A stretch of 64,000 nt of DNA from JACMLD01 sp044227095 (GTDB lineage Bacteria; Bacteroidota; Bacteroidia; Chitinophagales; Chitinophagaceae): NCBI GenBank assembly GCA_044227095.1, contig JBGAFV010000001.1:1550001-1614000 (forward strand), written 5' to 3'. Positions 59,341 through 64,000 of this stretch are shown one piece after another (within the stretch, counting starts at the first letter, position 1; every line of letters starts with the position of its first letter). Both the position numbers and the translations under genes were made by a program. Under the pieces are notes generated by a model. It ran no database searches. It had not been told where the DNA came from and saw only the letters and a program-made list of their open reading frames with translations.

Positions 59341-60609
59341 ATGATTTATCATAGACCAACTGCACACAAAATACTCTTTAATCTACTCTTCTTATTTCTT
59401 ATAGTTTCAGGTTTTAATGCATCGGCCCAGGCAGATGCGAATGCAGGAAAAACACTGTTTTCCAATAATTGTGCATCCTGCCACAATCCCATTAAAGATG
59501 GTACAGGGCCGGCTTTACAAGGTGTAACATCTCGTGTTCCCGATAAGGCTTTATTGCATTCCTGGATTAAAAACAATACAGCTGTATTAGCTAGTGGTAA
59601 TAAGTATTTCAACGATTTATATAAATCTCGTGGTGGAGCTGCCATGAATACTTTTACCAGCCTGACTGATGCTGAAATTGACAATATTCTTGCTTATGTA
59701 GAGACTTACAAAGCACCAGTTGTAGATAAAGAGACGCCTGGTAAACCTGTTGAAAACGACAACTCATTATTATACGGCATTCTTACCCTTATACTTGCTG
59801 TTATCACCCTTATCTTATTACAGGTAAACAGCAACCTCAAAAAATTATCAGACGATAAAGAAGGCGTACCTTCTTATGAGCCTGTACCTTTCTGGCGCAA
59901 CAAAGCTTATATAGCTATGGTTGCTGTAGTACTCTTTATTATTGGCGGTTATTATACTATTCAGGCTGCTATAGGCCTTGGCCGCAATAAAGATTATCAG
60001 CCGGAACAACCTATTTACTATTCTCATAAAGTACACGCCGGCGTAAACCAGGTAAGCTGTTTGTATTGCCATGGTGGTGCTTACGAAGGAAAACATGCTA
60101 ATGTGCCTTCTGTAAACGTGTGTATGAACTGTCACATGGCTATAAATGAGTATAGCAGCACAAGTGAAAAATTATTCCGCGAAGATGGTACAGAAGTAAA
60201 CGGAACTGCAGAAATTCAAAAGATATATGCCGCTTCAGGATGGGATCCTAAACTGAAGAAATATACCGGTAAAGAGAAACCGATTGAATGGATAAAAATT
60301 CATAACCTTCCTGATCACGTATATTTCAATCACTCACAGCATACCCGCGCAGGAAAAGTACAGTGCCAGACTTGCCATGGCCCGATACAGGAAATGCCCG
60401 AAGTAAAACAATTTGCAGACCTGAGCATGGGATGGTGCATTAACTGCCACCGCGAGAGCAAGGTTAACTTTTATGATAGTGCAACAGGCGAGGGCAACAA
60501 GTTCTACAGCATCTACGAAAGATTACACCAGAACCTGAAAGATAAAAAAATAGACAGTGTAACCGTAGAGATGATTGGTGGAACAGAGTGCCAGAAATGT
60601 CACTATTAA
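59341..60609 (+). CDS. actA: Alternative complex III subunit ActA, with fused N-terminal monoheme domain
   Basis: 422 residues. Signal peptide ends near residue 30. Six CxxCH motifs: CASCH (44-48) in an N-terminal cytochrome c domain, then two TM helices (about 143-165 and 188-212), then five in the C-terminal part (CLYCH, CMNCH, CQTCH, CINCH, CQKCH). The pentaheme part is ActA of alternative complex III, which moves electrons from menaquinol to a cytochrome or oxidase. The extra N-terminal heme domain would do the job of the separate monoheme ActE. First gene after a clear promoter. Confidence 0.9.
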   Translation: MIYHRPTAHKILFNLLFLFLIVSGFNASAQADANAGKTLFSNNCASCHNPIKDGTGPALQGVTSRVPDKALLHSWIKNNTAVLASGNKYFNDLYKSRGGAAMNTFTSLTDAEIDNILAYVETYKAPVVDKETPGKPVENDNSLLYGILTLILAVITLILLQVNSNLKKLSDDKEGVPSYEPVPFWRNKAYIAMVAVVLFIIGGYYTIQAAIGLGRNKDYQPEQPIYYSHKVHAGVNQVSCLYCHGGAYEGKHANVPSVNVCMNCHMAINEYSSTSEKLFREDGTEVNGTAEIQKIYAASGWDPKLKKYTGKEKPIEWIKIHNLPDHVYFNHSQHTRAGKVQCQTCHGPIQEMPEVKQFADLSMGWCINCHRESKVNFYDSATGEGNKFYSIYERLHQNLKDKKIDSVTVEMIGGTECQKCHY

Positions 60610-60703
60610 GCTGCTAACCTCATCCGTAAGAAATGAGGCGTTAAAAGAATTCATACTTAATCACAAATAATCACGCATTGCAGCGTGGTAAGGGGCTAAA
60701 ATT

Positions 60704-63700
60704 ATGAGTAAAAAGTACTGGCAAAATTTCGGTGAGTTAAACAACTCGGAAGCTTTTCAGCAAAATGCAAAAGATGAGTTTCGTGAGGAATTGCCATTTG
60801 AAGGTGAAGGTATTGCCGACGCCAAAACTCCACGCAGGGATTTCCTGAAATATGTAGGTTTTAGTACAGCCGCAGCAGCAATAGCAGCGGGTTGCGAAGT
60901 GCCCCTTAAAAAAGTTATTCCTTACGTAAATAAACCGCAGGATCTTATTCCTGGTGTTTCAAATTATTACGCTACAACTTATGTTTCTGGCAGCGATGTA
61001 ATACCTGTTGTTGCCAAAGTAAGAGACGGAAGGCCAATAAAGATTGAAGGAAACGAATTGTCTACCATTACCAACGGTGGTACTTCTGCACGTGTTCAGG
61101 CTTCTGTTCTTGATTTATATGATACAGCCCGTTTGCGTTTCCCTTATGCAAATGGTACTGAAGCCAATTCATTAGAGGCTTTTGATAAAATGGTAGGAGA
61201 AGCATTAAGCGGATCAACCGTTGCATTGCTTACACCTACTATTACATCGCCTACTACCAAACAAATTATTGCAGAATTCCTTGCAAAATATCCGGGTAGC
61301 CGTCATGTACAATACGATGGTATTTCTTATAGCGGCATGTTAACTGCCAATGAAGCTACTTATGGCAAACGTGCTATCCCTTCCTACAATTTTGGAAAAG
61401 CAAAAGTTGTAGTTAGCCTTGGTGCAGATTTTCTTGGTACATGGGTAAACCCTGTAGAATACCAGAAAGGTTATTCTTCACTCCGTAAGATTAATGAGAA
61501 GAACCCTGAAATGAGCAAGCATTACCAGTTTGAAAGCATGATGAGCATGACTGGTGCAAATGCAGACGAACGCTTTACACACAAACCTTCTGAAACAGGT
61601 GCAGTAGCAGCAGCATTGCTGGGTGCATTAAACGGACAAGGTGCAAGCGGTGTAAGCGAATCAGTAAAAAAAGGAATTGAAAAAGCTGCAAAAGATCTTG
61701 CTGCCAATAAAGGCGCTGCACTGGTTGTTTGCAGCAGCAACAATACAAACGTACAGGTAATTGTAAACGCCATTAATGAGGCTATTGGCGCAAACGGAAC
61801 TACCATTAACTGGGCTTCTCCTTTGCTTACCAAACAGGGTGTTGACAGTGATATGGCAACACTTATTGCAGACATGGACGGCGGAAAAATAAGCAGCCTG
61901 CTTATTTACGATTGCAACCCTGCTTACGATTATTATGATGCAGCAAAATTTACTGCTGCACTTAAAAAAGTAAAAACATCGGTTTCATTCAATGAAAAAA
62001 TGGATGAAACTACAGAACAGGTTAAATATATACTGCCTGCTAACCATTACCTGGAAAGCTGGGGCGATGCAGAAATCAAGCCCGGTTATTTCAGCATGAT
62101 GCAGCCCACCATCAACCCATTGTTTAAAACACGCCAGTTCCAGGATACTTTATTGAAATGGAGCGGAAGCACAACAGCTTACCACGATTATTTTAAAAAC
62201 TATTGGGTAACCAAACTTGGCGGTGAAGAAGGGTATGAAAAAGCGCTGATGAATGGTGTGGTTGAAACGGAAACTGCTGCAGGTGCTGCAACATTCAGTA
62301 ATGCAAAAGTAGCAGAAGCAGTTGCTATTACCGGTGGCAAGAAAAAAGTTGGACAATACGAACTTGTTTTATACCAAAAACCAGTTTTAGGTGACGGTCG
62401 CCAGGCAAACAACCCATGGTTGCTGGAAACACCCGATCCTATTACAAGAGCAACATGGGATAACTATGTTATCATTTCCCCTGCACTTGGAAAAACTTTA
62501 TTGGGTGTTGATATTGCAGATCGCAAACAGGCTGATGAGTTTGAAGTACATCCTGATAAACCCATTCTTAAAATTACAGTAGCTGGCAAAGAACCAGTTT
62601 CGCTTCCCGCATTGATTATACCTGGTGTTGAAACAAATACAATTGCAATTGCAGTTGGTTACGGAAGAAATGCAAAATCGGGTCGTGCAACAGTTGGTGC
62701 CGGTAAAAATGTTTACCAGCTTGCACTCAACGGCGATTTTAATGTAACCGATGTTGCGGTTGAAGTTGTAAAAGGCGAAACGTATAAAGTAGCGCAGGGA
62801 CAAACACACAGCTCTTACGAAGGCCGTGTGGAAGTGGTAAAGGAAATGAAGCTGGAAGATTTTAAAAAGAATCCGGAAGAAATTTTTGAAGAAAGAAGCA
62901 AAGAACTGGCCCCTTTTGGTGGCTTAAAGAAATTTACTGAAGAAGGCACCATTTACCCGAACTATGAAAAGCCGGGCATTAAATGGGGTATGAGCATAGA
63001 CCTAAACAGTTGCTTTGGTTGCGGCGCCTGCGTGGTGGCCTGCCAGGCAGAAAACAATGTTGCGGTTGTTGGTAAGAGTGAGGTGCTGCGTTATCACGAT
63101 ATGGCATGGTTGCGTATAGACCGTTACTTCAGTGGTAACCCTGCAGAGCCGGATAGCATCCAGACTATTTTCCAACCTATGCTTTGCCAGCATTGCGATA
63201 ATGCGCCTTGCGAAAACGTTTGTCCTGTTGCTGCTACCAACCACAGCAGTGAAGGATTAAACCAAATGACGTATAACCGTTGTATTGGTACAAGATATTG
63301 TGCCAACAACTGTCCTTATAAAGTACGCCGCTTTAACTGGGCCGATTATACCGGTGCAGACAGCTTCCCGCACAATCAGGATCAGAGCCTTGTAGGTAAA
63401 CTGGATGACACCGTTCTTATGATGAACGATGATCTTACCCGCATGGTGCTTAACCCTGATGTTACTGTAAGAAGCCGTGGTGTTATTGAAAAATGTTCAT
63501 TCTGCGTACAGCGTTTGCAGGAAGGAAAACTGAAAGCGAAAAAAGAAGATCGTGTACTTACAGACAGCGATGTAAAAACAGCTTGTCAGCAGGCTTGTGC
63601 AGCAGATTCAATTGTATTTGGAAATGTAAACAACAAAGACAGCGAAATAAGCACAGTGCGCCGCGAGAACAAAAACCGTTTGTTCTATGCGCTTGAGCAA

Positions 63701-63841
63701 CTGCACGTTTTGCCTAATGTTAATTACCTGGCCAAAATACGCAACACAGATTTGCTAACTGGCGTAAAGGACGAGCATGAAGGACATGAAGGGCACAAAG
63801 AAGAAGGTGCAGAGAAGAAAGAAGAAAAAGCTCACGCATAA
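60704..63841 (+). CDS. actB: Alternative complex III subunit ActB (molybdopterin-like and Fe-S domains fused)
   Basis: 1045 residues. A Tat-type motif TPRRDFLK (about 42-49) and a Cys in AAGCE (64) suggest export and possible lipid anchoring. The large part (about 70-720) is the molybdopterin-oxidoreductase-like fold, which in ACIII carries no Mo cofactor. The C-terminal Fe-S domain has CFGCGACVVACQ, CQHCDNAPCENVCP, CIGTRYCANNCPY and CSFCVQ/CQQACAAD, so about four cluster sites. The tail is Glu/Lys/His-rich. 94 bp after actA. Confidence 0.93.
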   Translation: MSKKYWQNFGELNNSEAFQQNAKDEFREELPFEGEGIADAKTPRRDFLKYVGFSTAAAAIAAGCEVPLKKVIPYVNKPQDLIPGVSNYYATTYVSGSDVIPVVAKVRDGRPIKIEGNELSTITNGGTSARVQASVLDLYDTARLRFPYANGTEANSLEAFDKMVGEALSGSTVALLTPTITSPTTKQIIAEFLAKYPGSRHVQYDGISYSGMLTANEATYGKRAIPSYNFGKAKVVVSLGADFLGTWVNPVEYQKGYSSLRKINEKNPEMSKHYQFESMMSMTGANADERFTHKPSETGAVAAALLGALNGQGASGVSESVKKGIEKAAKDLAANKGAALVVCSSNNTNVQVIVNAINEAIGANGTTINWASPLLTKQGVDSDMATLIADMDGGKISSLLIYDCNPAYDYYDAAKFTAALKKVKTSVSFNEKMDETTEQVKYILPANHYLESWGDAEIKPGYFSMMQPTINPLFKTRQFQDTLLKWSGSTTAYHDYFKNYWVTKLGGEEGYEKALMNGVVETETAAGAATFSNAKVAEAVAITGGKKKVGQYELVLYQKPVLGDGRQANNPWLLETPDPITRATWDNYVIISPALGKTLLGVDIADRKQADEFEVHPDKPILKITVAGKEPVSLPALIIPGVETNTIAIAVGYGRNAKSGRATVGAGKNVYQLALNGDFNVTDVAVEVVKGETYKVAQGQTHSSYEGRVEVVKEMKLEDFKKNPEEIFEERSKELAPFGGLKKFTEEGTIYPNYEKPGIKWGMSIDLNSCFGCGACVVACQAENNVAVVGKSEVLRYHDMAWLRIDRYFSGNPAEPDSIQTIFQPMLCQHCDNAPCENVCPVAATNHSSEGLNQMTYNRCIGTRYCANNCPYKVRRFNWADYTGADSFPHNQDQSLVGKLDDTVLMMNDDLTRMVLNPDVTVRSRGVIEKCSFCVQRLQEGKLKAKKEDRVLTDSDVKTACQQACAADSIVFGNVNNKDSEISTVRRENKNRLFYALEQLHVLPNVNYLAKIRNTDLLTGVKDEHEGHEGHKEEGAEKKEEKAHA

Positions 63842-63855
63842 CCGTTAGTTGCGGA

Positions 63856-63948
63856 TAAGAAGAATAGCAGGCAGTAGACAGATATAAAGTTCTTATAAGA
63901 AATCGTAAAAGGCTAAAAGCGCACAGCTAATAGCTAAAAGCTCAAAGA
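63856..63948. repeat. GCTAATA word island before actC
   Basis: ACAGCTAATAGCTAAAAGCT at 63922-63941 and nearby AGGCTAAAAGC words lie between actB and actC, inside the operon. Confidence 0.65.
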
Positions 63949-63950
63949 AT

Positions 63951-64000
63951 ATGTCATTACTCAGATACGAATCACAGACCCGCGAACCACTGGTAACAGG
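63951..64000 (+). CDS. actC: 5' end of actC (NrfD-like quinol-binding subunit), partial
   Basis: ATG 63951 opens a frame reading MSLLRYESQTREPLVT, cut by the window edge after 16 codons. The start resembles ActC/NrfD-like proteins (R-Y-E-S/x-x-R-E-P-L-V-T) and the position after actB is as expected. The rest is outside the window. Confidence 0.75.
   Translation, partial: MSLLRYESQTREPLVT

Noticed and set aside
1..64000. tRNA, rRNA, prophage, insertion sequence or restriction/antiphage genes
   Set aside because: I read both strands of the gaps by eye for cloverleaf ends, transposase motifs and defence families and saw none. A small RNA could be missed without a covariance search.

Overview
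The window comes from a chromosome of a Bacteroidota bacterium, most likely family Chitinophagaceae. The signs are low-to-moderate GC, three very large secreted proteins ending in type IX secretion (T9SS) sorting domains, alternative complex III (ActA-ActB-ActC), TAnnTTTG-type promoter elements, and almost no Shine-Dalgarno sequences. I see no rRNA, tRNA, CRISPR array, prophage or insertion sequence. Most genes are ordinary housekeeping or cell-envelope genes. The family placement is an inference from gene content.

Region by region: 1-3.2 kb holds a gene fragment, cdsA, a CPBP protease and dusB. 3.3-10.1 kb holds a membrane protein, uvrB, a repeat array, a small membrane protein and polA. 10.2-14.0 kb holds a frameshifted DUF1569 gene, a lipoprotein and a large Asn/Gly-rich exported protein. 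14.1-17.4 kb is a tight four-gene operon (lipid hydroxylase, SMUG2-like glycosylase, DsbA-like protein, amidohydrolase lipoprotein) closed by a strong terminator. 17.8-21.5 kb holds a DUF2461 protein, a NUMOD4-HNH-HTH protein and ligA. 22.4-24.4 kb is a divergent HxlR regulator / flavin oxidoreductase / DoxX locus with a perfect 34-bp palindrome between the divergent genes. 24.5-31.1 kb holds small membrane proteins, a degenerate Nudix regulator, an FtsB/DivIC-like protein, a GNAT acetyltransferase, enolase, an HGSNAT-like acyltransferase and a hydrolase. 31.2-38.9 kb is a tandem pair of paralogous T9SS-exported serine hydrolases whose upstream regions are duplicated too. 39.4-44.9 kb holds fabH, a lipid kinase, a membrane-anchored patatin-like protein and heme A synthase. 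45.2-49.1 kb is a six-gene sulfur module (DsrE-like, TsdA-like diheme cytochrome c, two YeeE/YedE halves, thioredoxin, TauE/SafE). 49.2-55.1 kb holds rnhB and a 1694-residue T9SS subtilase. 55.5-59.0 kb holds a tudor-like protein, a class C beta-lactamase-like hydrolase, a CarboxypepD_reg protein and purN. 59.3-64.0 kb is the start of the ACIII operon.

The most unusual feature is intergenic. Many gaps contain degenerate repeat islands built from 7-8-bp words (GCTAATA, GACTAAA, GTTGATT, GGTATAA and others). A composite repeat of about 150-177 bp with a conserved GTTTC-TTC-GAAAC hairpin recurs in both orientations at about 6.2-6.7, 10.6-10.8 and 55.1-55.5 kb. No complete novel system is evident. 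The best functional leads are the sulfur module and the HxlR palindrome locus.
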